From Babylonia areolata (lineage: Eukaryota > Mollusca > Gastropoda > Neogastropoda > Buccinidae), in contig NC_134903.1 of assembly GCF_041734735.1 (NCBI RefSeq), positions 4,280,821 through 4,344,820 of the forward strand: a DNA stretch of 64,000 bases, read 5' to 3'. The notes under the pieces were generated by a model. It was not told the origin of the DNA. It made no database searches and saw only the letters and a list, made by a program, of their open reading frames with translations. Positions 53,301 to 64,000 of this stretch are shown here, in pieces (position 1 is the stretch's first letter; every line of letters starts with the position of its first letter). Made by a program: the position numbers and the translations under genes.

Positions 53301-56300
53301 AACTGACAGTTGATCTCAAGTTGTTCTCCAAGATGTCCTGGTTCAGCACTGTGTCTCCGTAGCAGGATGGGGTGGGGGTGGGGGGGTCTACTGCTCCAAT
53401 GGACACCCCGAGTTGAGCTAGAAAATCTCCTGTTGCAACACTGCATCTCACTAACCAGGCGGGAAGGGGGTTGGGGGGAGGTGAGGGGGTGGGTGAGTGG
53501 TTGATCTACTCCTGGGAGGCAGTCAAGGGCGCTCTGCCCAATGCTGCAGAAAATGCAGCGGTGGAGCGTGCCTGTACAATCTCCTTCTCCAATGTATCAT
53601 TATGGAATCAACTACCACCTCATTTTAAATAAGCAACATCTAGATACTAACTCTTTCTAGAATCAAGTGGACAATTCTGCAAAACTAAACTATTTTTAGA
53701 GAGTTTCATGAATAGATAAAATGTAAATGAGGAATCGAAGATTGGCCAAAATCTCTACTAAAATATGTTATGGAACAAAGAAGGGACTGTTTAAAAGTTT
53801 CAAACAATCAAAGATTCCTTTGTCCCTATCCTCCTGCTACTACCACTACTACATATGCACACTTGTGTATCATTGCTTGAGTTTGTGTGTGTGTGTGTGC
53901 ATTGTGTCTGTACAATTTGTATATTGATGTCTGTGTGTTTATTTTCATGATTGCATTAATCATTAATGCTTGATTCCTGATTTGTTAGTTATTTTCTTTG
54001 TAATTGTAAATGTAATGTTTATATTCACAAATGCCTGCTTTCTGTTTTATGCAATGTACTATTTGTAATTTAAGTTAATTATGTACTGAAGATTTTTTAA
54101 TTATGTACTGAAGACAACAAAAATTAATGGAGAAATTTTGTTCTTAAAGGAAACCATGGTGGTAGTGGGACTGCAAGACCCACTCACTGTTATGTGCTGT
54201 TCTTCATGTAAAACAAACGTATTGATAAGTATTAGTACTATAAAACTTGTACAACCAAAAAAGAAAGAAAACTGTTGAAGTATTTTTGTAACCTTAGTTC
54301 ATGTTTCTCTAGCATAATAATTGATATGTGTATCTTCGTTGGATGAGGGATGTAATCATCCTGATGTGCAGACTTTGACAATAGATAGCATGGTATACAG
54401 ATTGCTGACAATAGATGGCATGATATACAATCGACTGCTGGAGTCATGTGAACTTGATGTGCGTGCAGGCCACGATTTACAAGAACTACAACAGCATTCG
54501 ACTGAAGCCCAATGACTTTGCAGACTATCTGGTGGACACTGTGGGATTCTGTAAACGGATATACCTGGGACAGCCTTTCAACCCCTCCAAAGGTAATTCT
54601 AGTCTGCAGTCATTGTTATTATTATTGATACATGTAATAGTGCCTGTCTTCAGTTAGAAACCAAACTCTAAGCTTTACAAATATAGTCATTTGCACAACA
54701 GGCTGCCTATCTGGGTAAAGCCGAAGAACAGCTGGCATTGGACACTTATCATTTATTTCTTGTGTCATCCAGGCAAGTGCATGCACACATATTTATGTTA
54801 GAGATGATTTTGTTGCTGTGGGTTCTTTTACATGCGCTAAGTCTGTGCTTCAGAGACCCTTCTCTGTCTGCTATTGAATAAAAGAAAAAGGAAGGTTAAC
54901 TGCAGCAGAGTTTAGGTTTGGTCAGGTCATCATGCGTCATTTTACTGATTCACAGCAAAATCAATGGGTCATTTTCAGAATTAATGTCAAAGCTCAGTAA
55001 GAACTGTTGGCAGTGCACTTGATAAGTTCACCATATTGAATAGAACACTGAGAAAGAAGGGTCACAGAAGGCTGAAATTTTTGTGGCATAATGACTGCAA
55101 TACATGATAATGCCTACCAGCTGCATTTATCTTTGTGTTTGTTTCACACTAGTCTTTATTTTTATGAGATTTATGTTAATGTTATTAAAAAGAAAGTCTA
55201 ATAATATATATATATAATGATAAACTGATAATACCAACAAAAGAATGACTTACAGTTACACAATAATAGTGCTGTTGGCAACTCAAAACAGTAATCTGTG
55301 ACGGGTCAGCTGAGATTATTTACGTTAGTATGATTAATGCGTTTCTAATCCCTTAGTTTTGTGTTTTCCATTCGGTGTCAGTGTGTGTCATGATGTTTTA
55401 CTCTTTCAGTCTTTGTAGTTAAAGTGAGTCTATGTTGTTTCAGTTGTCTGTGTGTCAATTTTTGTGTGTGTCCATGGTAAACTTTAACATTGGTGTTTCT
55501 TAGCAAGTGAAGTGGCATGGGAACTAAAGTTACCAGGATGGTAGGTATGGATAGGACTTTGGAAAGTCATTCCCTTTATGATGATTTGGCCAAAAATCAA
55601 TATATGTCAAAATAGGAAGAAGAAAATAACAAAATTTCATGGCAATAGCTTTAGTAGAAGTCGAGATACAAAAATACTAGAAAAATGCACGCCAAGTCCC
55701 CCCTTAAAGATACTGGATCCACAGTGTCACTTGCATCAGTTAGATACTTTTGTTATTTGGGAAAAACTTTCCTCTGCTTTGTGGAGATAGAAATATGCAA
55801 TATATCTCATCTAATATTTCCTAACATACCATGCTAGCATGATGTGCAGTCTTGTTTAATCTGCTTCTGCAAGTTCTTGTTTAATACACAGGAAGAAGAT
55901 CAAATGTAGCCTACTTCAAAGATGATATGATCCATGTCGGTATGTTTGAGGTGGATTATGAAAACATCGACATTCCCTGAAACAAAGTATGGCTACTCTA
56001 ACGATGAATTAAAAAACATCGCGCATGCATGTATTATATATTGTACATTGTATTATTTATTATATATAACTTGATCAGATGGCGATTTTAGTTTTTTACT
56101 CGAAAGGATCACACTTTGGCATAATGTGTCAAAGTAAATGTTGCCCAGGTACGAACGTTTGAAGAAGTCTGTCAAATTTAGACTCTCCAGACAATCGGAA
56201 TGCAGCATAGAAGAAATTGCAACAATTCTGAACTCTCATTCGATCTTCAAGTTCTTGACATTAGGCAGCTTCTTCTGTGGCATGCTCCACGATGCAGATG

Positions 56301-58733
56301 ATGATTTCTCAAGTCAAACTTCACATATCAAAGCCATCCCAAACTGAGGAGATTGGTGGGAAATTTAAAGTTTAACTAGCACTGTATTCTGCTGCAGTTA
56401 CAACATACAAGTGACGATGGCTTTGTGTAAACACAACTTGGTTCATTTTCTGGCTCTGAGTTTTTATTTTATTTTATTTTATTTTTATTTTTTTTTATAC
56501 ATGTATCTAACCCAACGTCGAATGGTAAAGGAAAGACGGTAATGAATATATATTTTTTAACATATTTTTTAGAGTTTGAAACTGGTCACAGTTGTTTTGT
56601 AGGAGAATAAGAGAAATCTTTCAAAGTCGTTTTGGCATGACCGACTTTATAAAAAAAAAAAAATCAGCTAGTCAAGCATATTGCCACATCAGTAGGTCAT
56701 TTTAAACTTGTATGAGCCAGTGACTGTCAGGAAACCTAAGCCCTGCTGCAGCTAAGAGTGGAAGAACTTGCAGAAAATAATAGTACAGTACTATATTCAC
56801 CTAGTATATATATTCATGTAGTTTTGCCTGTGGAAGACCCTGTGGTGGAAATGTGTTGCTACCTTGTCTCATTTTGTGTTGTGACCCACATTCCTGTTCC
56901 TGTCCCTAGGTGACTTCGCCTTTTTTTGAAAGTCCTCTTCTCTTTGTTAGAATTAACAATGTACAAATGTAAATTTTCTTCACAAGTATATTTTCTTGAG
57001 AGTGGGAGGTTGTGAAGCATTCAAAGAGTTAGTTCACTTTTTTATGTTTATCATCAGTGTTCAGTTTGTGCTAAAGTAACTCAGTCCTATAATGATATCT
57101 TACGTTTGATTTCATACTGTGTGTTTGTGTGTCAGGTTTTCAGCGCCCCTTGTGGCTGTTCATCAAGTACAAAGGCACAACAGAGAACACCCCATCCCCA
57201 GAAGGATGCAGTACCATGGAGCCACCACCCCCTTCCCAGTATACAATCCGAGAACGCATGACCTACCTGGCTGGTTACTCCCCCATCCGCACCAGTCCAT
57301 TGCCATACCTGGGTCTCCATCCAGACTACATCCGCCCCCCAGGCTTCCGACCTGGCTTCGGCTTCTCTAAGCAGCGCCGCAACCCCTGGGGGGAGGGGAC
57401 AAGCACCATGAATTACGAGGATGATGATGCCGAGGATCAGAACAGAAGTTCTCACACGGACACGAGCAGCCAGAGGGAAGGAGGGGAGTCTTTCAACTCT
57501 TCATCAGATGGCAGTGCTTCGTCCAGCGGCGTGAACGAGTCGCACAACACCTCCAGCACCTCCACCTGCGGCAGCAGTCAGGACATGGGTGGGGGGGGCA
57601 GTGAGGGGGGGCCGGCAGTGATGGAGTGGGAGGAGGAGGAAGAGGAGGGGGAGGGTGGCTACCAGCTGCAGGACGACCTGGCGGAACAGCACCTGCAGCA
57701 GGAGGAGATGCCGGCGGGTCTGTGCAACGGGGACATCCACCACAACGGCCCCGGCCACTCCCCAGGGGGTGCTGATGTGGAGGAGGAGAACGTTCCCTGC
57801 AACAGTGATGACGAACCGGCGATGGCTGACGAGTCGTTATACGCTGGTGGGGCTGACAGCCTGGCTGGCGGTGAGGGTGATGTCCCTTACGGTGGTGTCG
57901 AGGATGACGTGGATGGTGGTGACGGTGTGTACGTGCCGGATGTGTCGGACATGGACATCGGAGGTGTGGAGCCGCCGCCGCCAGAGGAGACTTCTTCAGC
58001 AGAACCCTCCTCCCAAAACCAGCCCTCCCCCCAGAAGAACCAACCCTCCCCACAGAACCAAACCTCCTTACAGATTCAACAGAATGAGCCCTCCATTTCA
58101 GGTACAGCAAAGCCTGTAATGCAAGACAGTTCCTCATTCCCTGACACAGCACAGCGATCCACGTCAGCAATCCACCCCCCTGTGTCGCACCCTGGGGCAC
58201 GTTCCCCGGAGACACGTGCGCCGTTGCTTTTGACGTTACCAGTGCCTAGCGGACCTGTTCCATCTTCAGAGAGTTCCCTGGAGGCCAGCAGTTCAGGGAC
58301 GTCATCTGAGAACACGGGGCTGTCGGACACACTTACAGACCATGAACCTGACTGGCGGTCGTTTTCCTTTGTGCAGCATCCTGAGGTGTCGTCCTCGCAA
58401 GAGGGCCTTCAAACTCCACTATCTCACCTTGGTGACAGTTCTGTGGCAGAAGAATCGACTCCTCTTGATCATCATGTGTTTTCCCAAGACGTTCCATCAG
58501 TTGGTGAAGTCCCCGAGTCATCTGGTCTGCCGTCTTACATTAGCTCATCTTCAGCTCATCACTCTTCTGAAGCAGGTGATGAGTCGTTGCAGGTGTCACC
58601 AGATTCAGGTGGTCCCTCAACACACAGTCCCCCCACACAGGACACCCCATCGGCTCACCTGCCTTCCCAGTCCCCGTTGCCTGAGCCGTCATCCCAGGCG
58701 GTCAGTTCGCCTTCCCCTGACACAGCCGAGTAG
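48067..58733 (+). CDS. MEPCE: MEPCE / Bin3 homologue, 7SK snRNA methylphosphate capping enzyme
   Basis: MEPCE methylates the gamma phosphate at the 5' end of 7SK snRNA using S-adenosylmethionine and stays in the 7SK RNP with LARP7, which holds P-TEFb inactive in the nucleus. Four plus-strand exons (2322+219+124+1598 nt) join in phase to 1420 residues. Residues 1-645 are Ser/Arg-rich and probably disordered. The Bin3 core follows: YKHGNYYRYYGYR (about 655), SAM motif I VLDVGCNAGD (about 686), GMDIDPNLIRIARQNIR, EEYDTILALSITKWIHLNHG in exon 2, RPGGRLVLEPQTW, then YKNYNSIRLKPNDF in exon 3 and FQRPLWLF at 890. Human MEPCE ends about ten residues after that last block; here a further ~520 residues rich in Ser, Pro, Glu and Gly follow before the stop. 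The start is the ATG at 48067; no upstream in-frame ATG. Very secure family call. Confidence 0.95.
50440..51110. other. MEPCE intron 1, proximal part
   Basis: (CA)n near 50462-50492. A block TGCATCAGTTTGACATGGTA ... GAGTATAATACAAACTCCTC (50893-50960) recurs near 59600, so part is a dispersed repeat. Confidence 0.5.
51113..51775. repeat. Direct duplicate copy 1 (~660 bp), MEPCE intron 1
   Basis: From ATGTCAAAGCTCAGTAAGAA to GGAAGAAGAAAATAACAA; nearly identical to 54984-55632 apart from a few small indels and substitutions. Confidence 0.95.
51939..52157 (+). CDS. MEPCE: MEPCE exon 2 (residues 775-847)
   Basis: Acceptor TTTTACAG, GNYVLKSDKELDHVKEEYDT through LEPQTWASYRRRKKLS, donor TCT|GTAAGT. 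Matches human [20 protein letters not shown] closely. Confidence 0.97.
52285..53640 (+). mobile_element. LINE (CR1/Jockey-like) reverse-transcriptase remnant, MEPCE intron 2
   Basis: Reads SGIPQGSIPGPVLFTLFIND (the PQG...LGPLLF..YIND block), DLDKLQAWTEKWNLHFNVDR then KVMHVGRRN, and further on VIERVQRRATKLVRG and NPVTNVWNLEQYV. Same strand as MEPCE. Many stops and frame changes; dead copy, perhaps disturbed near 53330-53530 by G-rich sequence. Confidence 0.85.
53645..54465. other. MEPCE intron 2, distal part
   Basis: AT-rich, a repeated TTAATTATGTACTGAAGA (54076/54099) and a repeated GACAATAGATGGCATG-type unit (54377-54425), the latter 45 bp before the exon 3 acceptor. No gene. Confidence 0.45.
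54469..54592 (+). CDS. MEPCE: MEPCE exon 3 (residues 848-889)
   Basis: Acceptor GCGTGCAG, ATIYKNYNSIRLKPNDFADY then LVDTVGFCKRIYLGQPFNPS, donor AAAG|GTAATT. Human counterpart: ETIYKNYYRIQLKPEQF. Confidence 0.97.
54655..54775 (-). repeat. SINE family C tail, reversed
   Basis: CATTTGCACAACAGGCTGCC and TATCTGGGTAAAGCCGA, reverse of the CCAGGTAAGCAGCCTGTTGT block. Confidence 0.6.
54984..55632. repeat. Direct duplicate copy 2 (~650 bp), MEPCE intron 3
   Basis: Second copy of 51113-51775, same orientation, about 3.9 kb away with exons 2 and 3 between them. No terminal inverted repeats seen, so either a segmental duplication or an unclassified element. Confidence 0.95.
55880..56030 (+). repeat. 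SINE family A fragment, old
   Basis: ACACAGGAAGAAGATCAAAT, ATGATCCATGTCGGTATGTT, and AACAAAGTATGGCTACTC match the family body with many changes. Confidence 0.55.
56040..57130. other. MEPCE intron 3, distal part
   Basis: (TTTTA)n near 56466-56490, poly-A near 56650. One 69-codon open frame at 56138-56347 has no recognisable homology. Otherwise nothing supported. Confidence 0.45.
57136..58733 (+). CDS. MEPCE: MEPCE exon 4 with long C-terminal extension (residues 889-1420)
   Basis: Acceptor TGTGTCAG, GFQRPLWLFIKYKG closes the Bin3 fold. The remaining ~518 codons are low complexity: a Glu/Gly/Asp-rich part (about 57410-57990) and a Ser/Pro/Gln-rich part to the stop. GC content is clearly higher than in exons 1-3. 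The open frame with no stop over 1.6 kb supports translation. Confidence 0.9.
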
Positions 58734-59285
58734 TTGTGACCTGGTTTTCACACACTGTTCAGCCTGCATTGCGTTGTGGAGTGCATGTCTACTGTCTGCA
58801 GCTACTGGATGGGTCAGGTTGAATACTGTTGCTGGCTTTCAAGTCTTAGCACATGGCATCCCAAATGGAAAAGTTTGTGCCTACTGCATTTAGTTTCATG
58901 GATGAAAGTATCGGGTCAGAATCGAAGACTGGTGTGATAGCATCCTGTTTGGGTCAGGGCATGGGTGCTGGTCAGTCATCTTGCAGTCACTCTCCAAAAT
59001 AATTCACCCAACGCATTGTCACCTTTTAGTGCTTGTGAGACCAGCAGGTAGGTTCAGTACACCACCTTATACAGATCCCATCGGACAGTGACCAGCTGCT
59101 GAGAAAAACCAATGATTCTCTGCCATGGAAGTGGGCTGGACACAGCCAGCTGCACCATTTTGAAGGTGGTGATTAGATCCTGAAGCCTGCACTGTGGACA
59201 GGACAGGAAGGGAGGGAGGAGACCTTGGGGGGAGGGCCATCAGCGTCAAGGGGAAAGAATCAGCAGGGAATGCTGTGCTGAGCAA
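58734..59285 (+). other. MEPCE 3' flank, probable 3' UTR
   Basis: Unique-looking sequence after the stop TAG. No clear AATAAA hexamer close by, so the transcript end is not located. Confidence 0.4.
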
Positions 59286-59289
59286 GTCT

Positions 59290-59560
59290 GCCAGGGTTCA
59301 CACACAGTGCTGCAAGTCTGGAAAAGTCTTGGAGGAAGGAGAGAATCATTTCCAGGCCTGGAAGAGTCGTTGGAAAAATGAGAGCACCTTTTCCAGCGCT
59401 GGACATGTCTTTGGAAAAATTTCCAGGGCTGGAAAGGTCTTTGGAAAAAAATTCCAGGGTTGGAAAAATCTTAGATAATTGAACCATTTCCAGCAGGCCA
59501 GAAAAAGTCTTAGAAAAATGAGGCAACCATTTTCAGGCCAGGAAAAAGTCTTGGAAATGA
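59290..59560. repeat. Degenerate ~40-bp tandem repeat
   Basis: Variants of TTTCCAGGGCTGGAAAAGTC and TTGGAAAAATGAG repeated about six times with much divergence. Confidence 0.75.
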
Positions 59561-60214
59561 TGGGTTTAGTGTCATTCACTTTACAATGTCGGACACAAAT
59601 GCATCAGTTTGACATCGTATATAGCTAAACAGGGAGTATAATTCCAACTCCTCAGTATGGCGTCATATACTGTACATGAAAAACTGATACGTTTGAGTTA
59701 ACAACTCATTGATGGTAACATTCAGCTGTGCTAACTAATGCATTGGAAAAAAAGAAAGAAAATTAGACAATTGATTCCAAGATACCCACTAATCTTTCAT
59801 CAGCGCTGTAGCAGGTAATTTTTTTTATGTTCAGTTTGGTATGAAAACTTTTCAGTCAGGATTGGAAAAGATTTGGAAAAAGCATGGGATGGGATTCTGT
59901 TCGGACATGTGTGTGTGAACCCTGGGCTGCTTGTTGTTAGTTCTGCTGTTCAGGCGAGGCCAGTGCAGAGGAGAATCTCCTGGATGAAGCTTGACACTGC
60001 TCACGTAGAGAAGTTGAGTTCGATACACTACAAGCAGTGATATGAAACTGAAGCAGTGGAGTATCTGTTCACTAGTTAGACTTGTGTCAGATGTTGCTCA
60101 GTGTGATGTGGGGGGAAAAGTGAATGCCATAGCTGTGTTGTTGGTGGGCAGGACACCAGAATGATGTTTTGTCTTGGGCTAGGGAGTTACCTTGACTCAA
60201 ACTATCACAGTTAC

Positions 60215-60684
60215 CTGACTTAAGGAGTGTGTGTGTGTGTGTGTGTATGATACATGTGCACTCATAGTTAAAATTTGAGGTAACTGATACATGTCTGTTT
60301 CATTTGTGTGTTTTTTTTATGTCAAGTTTGTTTTTGTGGATAGCATTAAGTGTTTAAAACAGGCTGTCTTTATGTGTACAAGTTACAAGACTTGAAATAA
60401 GACTGTGTGTGCAAGTTATTATATTTCATTATTTGTCTTTGTGTGTATTAGATTCTGCTGGTATTACATGACTAGGCTGGAGAGAAATGTTTTTAGTTTG
60501 TGGTGCGTTTGCACATGATTTGCCACTGCCAATGTCTGCTTAAGCATATATGTGCAAAACCTTTCAGAATTGTTATTGATTTCTGAATTAATGACAGTCG
60601 TTCTTCTGTGATTCTGATTTTGCATTCTAAAGTAATTTTTATCTGAAAATCAGAACTGATTACTTGAGGGAAATATATGGATAT

Positions 60685-60724
<40 letters not shown>

Positions 60725-60725
60725 A
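60215..60725. repeat. (GT)n and (CA)n microsatellites
   Basis: (GT)n at 60226-60246 and (CA)n at 60686-60722, with AT-rich sequence between. Confidence 0.9.
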
Positions 60726-61214
60726 ATATTTAGTGTTAGGTAAAGTAGATTTGCATCCTCACAGGCATGAAGTTTGAAAAATTTTAAAAAGATAGATTTT
60801 GAAGTTGAATAGTCACAACATATACTGTTATAGAGGGGTGTACATCCGTGTCAGACATTGACAAAGGGTTGAGACTGTCTGATCATATCATTCCTGAAGA
60901 GGACAAATGTCCCACTATCAGATTATATTTTCAATTTCACTGTTGGGATCACTGTTTCTTTGTCAGTTCAGGCATCGTATGTGATAAACTTTGGTGATAA
61001 GTGGACCCTCCCCAAATTATTGTGGTTGTGGAGGGGGGTGGGGAGGTAAATGGGCACAGAAAGAGGTGTTGGTTGGATCTTATGTATACCTCTGTGTGTG
61101 CATTTGTAATGATGGGCTCTCTGCTTCATCAGTTCATTCTGGAGACAACGTTTATGTGGAAAAGAAAAGGTTTTTTTTTTGTTTTTTTTTTTTAAGTCAT
61201 ACTTTCAGTGAGCG

Positions 61215-61360
61215 GAAACAAGCCATGCAATTTATGTATGCACATAGGGAAAATGTAAAATAGTTACTATGAATACAGAATGTCAAGAATCACCAGCTGG
61301 CACATAAGGGAAAATGTAGAATTACTATGAATACAGAATGTAACGAATCACCAGCTACCA
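61215..61360. repeat. ~60-bp tandem duplication
   Basis: GGGAAAATGTAAAATAGTTA / GGGAAAATGTAGAATTA with CTATGAATACAGAATGT and AATCACCAGCT occurs twice, ending at the stop end of the candidate exon 61348-61578. Confidence 0.85.
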
Positions 61361-61578
61361 ACATCAGGAAGCAGGAAGAGCTTCACACTGATGGTGGTGA
61401 CAGAAGTGTTACGCTCCAGTATCAGCAGTGCACCAGTGCTTTCCCCTTTTCTGTTTTCCAGCACGCCCTTCTGACCACTTGAGTTTTTTTCAGTGTATCC
61501 TAAGTTTCTCTTGAAATCTACGCACCAACCACTGAGTGATTTCTCCAGCGTGTGTTTTTGTTTAAGCGTAGGCATTCT
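61348..61578 (-). CDS. Candidate terminal exon of an unknown minus-strand gene
   Basis: After an acceptor-like TTTATACAG the frame reads MPTLKQKHTLEKSLSGWCVD, then RNLGYTEKN, ALLILERNTSV and ISVKLFLLPDVGSW before a stop. Residue composition is balanced, unlike the low-complexity frames elsewhere, but I recognise no family and cannot link it to other exons. It could be chance. Confidence 0.25.
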   Translation of the reverse strand, partial: RMPTLKQKHTLEKSLSGWCVDFKRNLGYTEKNSSGQKGVLENRKGESTGALLILERNTSVTTISVKLFLLPDVGSW

Positions 61579-62019
61579 GTATAAAATTTTGTAACCTTCA
61601 CTGTAGTACAGATTAAAGATGTGCATTTAAAAGAATAATTAAGAAGTCGTGATTGAAGATTTGAGATCCAGACAATCTTGGGGTAAGGCTATAACTATAC
61701 TAGATTGTGTGACTCTGAAGTGGCAGGGAAAAGAGATCATGAATGAAAATTTCATGATCAATCTCAAGTCCTGATATTTCTTTGACCAGTTCCAAAGAAG
61801 TAATATGTTATGAACATATTTTTTAGAATAAGAAAAAAGCTCCTGCAGTGTTAACAATGACAGCACTTGCAGATTTTTCTGTACGTTTTCTGTGATAACA
61901 CCAACATGTTCACCTGTCCCTTGTCAATTTGTTTGTGGTTTCTTGTGTAATTATTGAATCAAAGCATCACTGAGGTGTATGTGTGTGTGTGTTTTTTTTG
62001 GTTTTTTTTTGCTGTCCCA

Positions 62020-62580
62020 TCATCTGCACAGTGTTAGTGGCATTACTCCTACACCACTCATTCCAAGTCCTCTGTACATGGACCAACATGAATCTGCTGC
62101 CACTGAAGACATGGACAGGACCCACCCCCAGCATGCAAGTGGAGGGGTATAGAAACTGAGGTCACTGTGAAAGCAGGGCATAAAAGTCAACATAATTTGG
62201 GACATTTTAAAATGTTTATTGATGATGAAGGAGGGAGATGACGATGATGATGATGCTGCTGCTGTGAAGGTCCATTTAGGTTGGGGACTATGCGACAGGG
62301 CTGTACTCTACGCTTCCTGTCATAGTGATATCCCGGTGTCAACCAGGCCCAAGAGATACAGACACTTGCAGTGTTGGTCCGGAAGTTAGAGCAGCACACC
62401 CAAAGACGCATCCATAAGTGGAATATGCTCGCCTGTGTGGTCCCAATCTTCCATTTCAGCCCATAGCACACTTAACTCTGGGTAGGAGCCGGTTCCAGTG
62501 GGATTCAAACCCGCATTCTCCCAGCCATCTGTCCACGATGATAACCACTTCACACGGCGGCTGGTTTGTTCTCAGTAAAT
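62020..62580 (-). repeat. SINE-like family D, long copy, reversed
   Basis: Right end reverse-complements to a tRNA-like head with box B GGGTTTGAATCCC (near 62505). Body: GACAGGGCTGTACTCTACGC, GAGATACAGACACTTGCAGT; left part GAATCTGCTGCCACTGAAGA and GAAACTGAGGTCACTGTGAA. The left part recurs at 62960-63070. Confidence 0.65.
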
Positions 62581-62814
62581 TTGTTAGTTGGTGAAACACT
62601 ATGCAAGTTTTAATTTTCCAACATTTCTTCCAAGACAAAGTGATGGGGCATGTTTTGTTTCCGAAATATGACCGAAAATTGAATGTTGTTGTTTTTCTTT
62701 GATATGAGCAGTGTTTTCACGAGTTCACATGGTCAGGTCAGGGCATTGGATTTATGTGTCAGGTATCTTGCTTTCTTTTGATCTATATGGTTATTTATGT
62801 ATTACCACACCAGT

Positions 62815-63075
62815 TTTCACAGCCAGAGGCCAAGCTCTAAGCATTTTACGAACACTAAGTCATTTAGAGACTAAGCTCTCTAAGTAAGTGTTTTACAAAC
62901 ACAGAGTCATTTGCATAACAGGCTGTCTACCTGGGTAAAGATGCCGATAACAGTACCTCCATGAATCTACTGACACTACAGACTTTGACAGGACTCATCC
63001 CAAACACTGAATTGAAAGGGATCGAAACTGAGGTTACCGTGAGAGCAGGGCATGATAGGCCACAAAATTTGGGAC
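62815..63075 (-). repeat. SINE family C tail plus family D left part, reversed
   Basis: GCATAACAGGCTGTCTACCT (family C) with an internal repeat of AAGCTCTAAGCATTTTACGA, followed by GAATCTACTGACACTACAGA and GAAACTGAGGTTACCGTGAG (family D). Confidence 0.6.
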
Positions 63076-63079
63076 TTTT

Positions 63080-64000
63080 TTAATTCTTTGTTTTTCTTTC
63101 TTTTCTTTTTTTTATGATGAAGAGTGAATTAAGCATTTAATTACAAGACTTTGGTTAATTTTTTTAAATTGTTATTTTAATTTTTTTGTCTAATTCACTG
63201 AAAGGCAGAAGGTCCACTCTGTGAAACAAAAACATTCACATACGAAATAAAACTCTCAAACTTGCTTGCTGGTTTTGATCATTTGCTTCCTGAGGTAAAG
63301 AGTGCAGGTTACAATTTATTTCCTGGGTTGTAGACTTGTTTTCTCGGTTATCCTTTCTTTGTTTTCTGGAATTTAAGACAAACCACAAGTTCTGTGAGCT
63401 GGCACAATCGCCAGTGTCTGTGAAGAGAATATGACAGTGACTGGCAGCCAGCCTTGCAATTATCATGACTCGTTAAATCAGCTTTCCAGCATGGTTAGAA
63501 ATGTCATTAAATTCAACATGCACAGAACTTGTGCCTCTCAATGTGTGTGTGGTGTAGTGTACTTCTAGTTTTAAATGGTGAAATGTTTAATAGTACTTTA
63601 CTCCAGTTGATACCAAGTTTGTAAGGTAAAGTGGTCACTGTTTGTTTGTACTGTTTTCTTGGGGAGAATTTGATCATTTGTTCTTGAAAGAAAAGATTTG
63701 TTTTCATGTGCCTGTCCCAATCCTGTTTTCCTCCTTTATAATAATTGACAATTTTTTAAAGGGTCCCCCAAAGCAGCCTGTGCTAGCAGCCCTTTGCGAA
63801 CAGTCCCAAGCAAGAAGTTTTCCCTTGGTTTGCTCAGTAGAAGAGAGAGTATCACAAATACCCATATGTGTAACTGTAAGCCATTGCAGCTTAATGATGC
63901 AGAAACTGTGGTTATTGTGTAGTTTCACATGATTTAGCCTGTATAGTGCATGAACTTCTTCGCTTGTGTACTGCCCTATGAGTTGGTAGTTTACATGGAA
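63080..64000. other. Right end of window, no feature recognised
   Basis: AT-rich with poly-T near 63100 and 63170. No exon, RNA gene or repeat that I can support. Confidence 0.45.

Noticed and set aside
56138-56347. 69-codon plus-strand frame in MEPCE intron 3
   Set aside because: No recognisable family, no convincing splice sites, and exons 3 and 4 of MEPCE join in phase without it.
1-64000. LTR retrovirus-like, Polinton or other capsid-bearing elements
   Set aside because: No long terminal repeats, protease/integrase or capsid-like reading frames were noticed; the reverse-transcriptase remnants are of non-LTR (LINE) type.

Overview
This window looks like animal nuclear DNA, most likely from a mollusc and perhaps a marine gastropod. 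The evidence is three intron-rich genes of metazoan families, many tRNA-headed SINEs, remnants of non-LTR retrotransposons, and very large amounts of microsatellite and minisatellite DNA. The mollusc assignment is inferred from repeat style and is not proven. I saw no bacterial operon, CRISPR array, rRNA gene, functional tRNA gene or LTR/virus-like element.

Layout. (1) Positions 566-18532, minus strand: the first ten coding exons of a NOC2L/Noc2 homologue (60S ribosome assembly and nucleolar chromatin factor). All ten join in phase to 508 codons; the C-terminal third lies beyond the left edge. (2) Positions 18533-23678: about 5 kb between genes, with SINEs and tandem repeats. (3) Positions 23679-45422, minus strand: a thirteen-exon gene of the ZCWPW family. 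It carries a CW zinc finger followed by a PWWP domain, the dual histone-methylation reader architecture. My exon chain is in phase throughout and gives 1246 residues. (4) Positions 45423-48066: a shared upstream region with SINE debris and a likely promoter with NRF1-like and ETS-like sites. (5) Positions 48067-58733, plus strand: a four-exon homologue of MEPCE/Bin3, the 7SK snRNA gamma-phosphate methyltransferase. It has a very long disordered N-terminus and an unusual acidic/Ser/Pro-rich C-terminal extension of about 520 residues. (6) Positions 58734-64000: MEPCE 3' flank, repeats and one weak candidate exon.

The most interesting signal is a recurring relation between tandem repeats and exon edges. 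At NOC2L exons 5, 6, 7 (both sides) and 9, and at ZCWPW exons 5, 7, 10 and the terminal exon, the tandem copies contain the exon edge itself, with its splice site or stop codon. At NOC2L exon 10 and ZCWPW exon 6 the arrays touch the splice site without clearly copying it. This produces many decoy donors and acceptors and at least one in-frame alternative acceptor. MEPCE, next door, shows none of this. All three proteins act in the nucleus (ribosome biogenesis, chromatin reading, 7SK RNP/transcription elongation), but nothing here shows that they work together.
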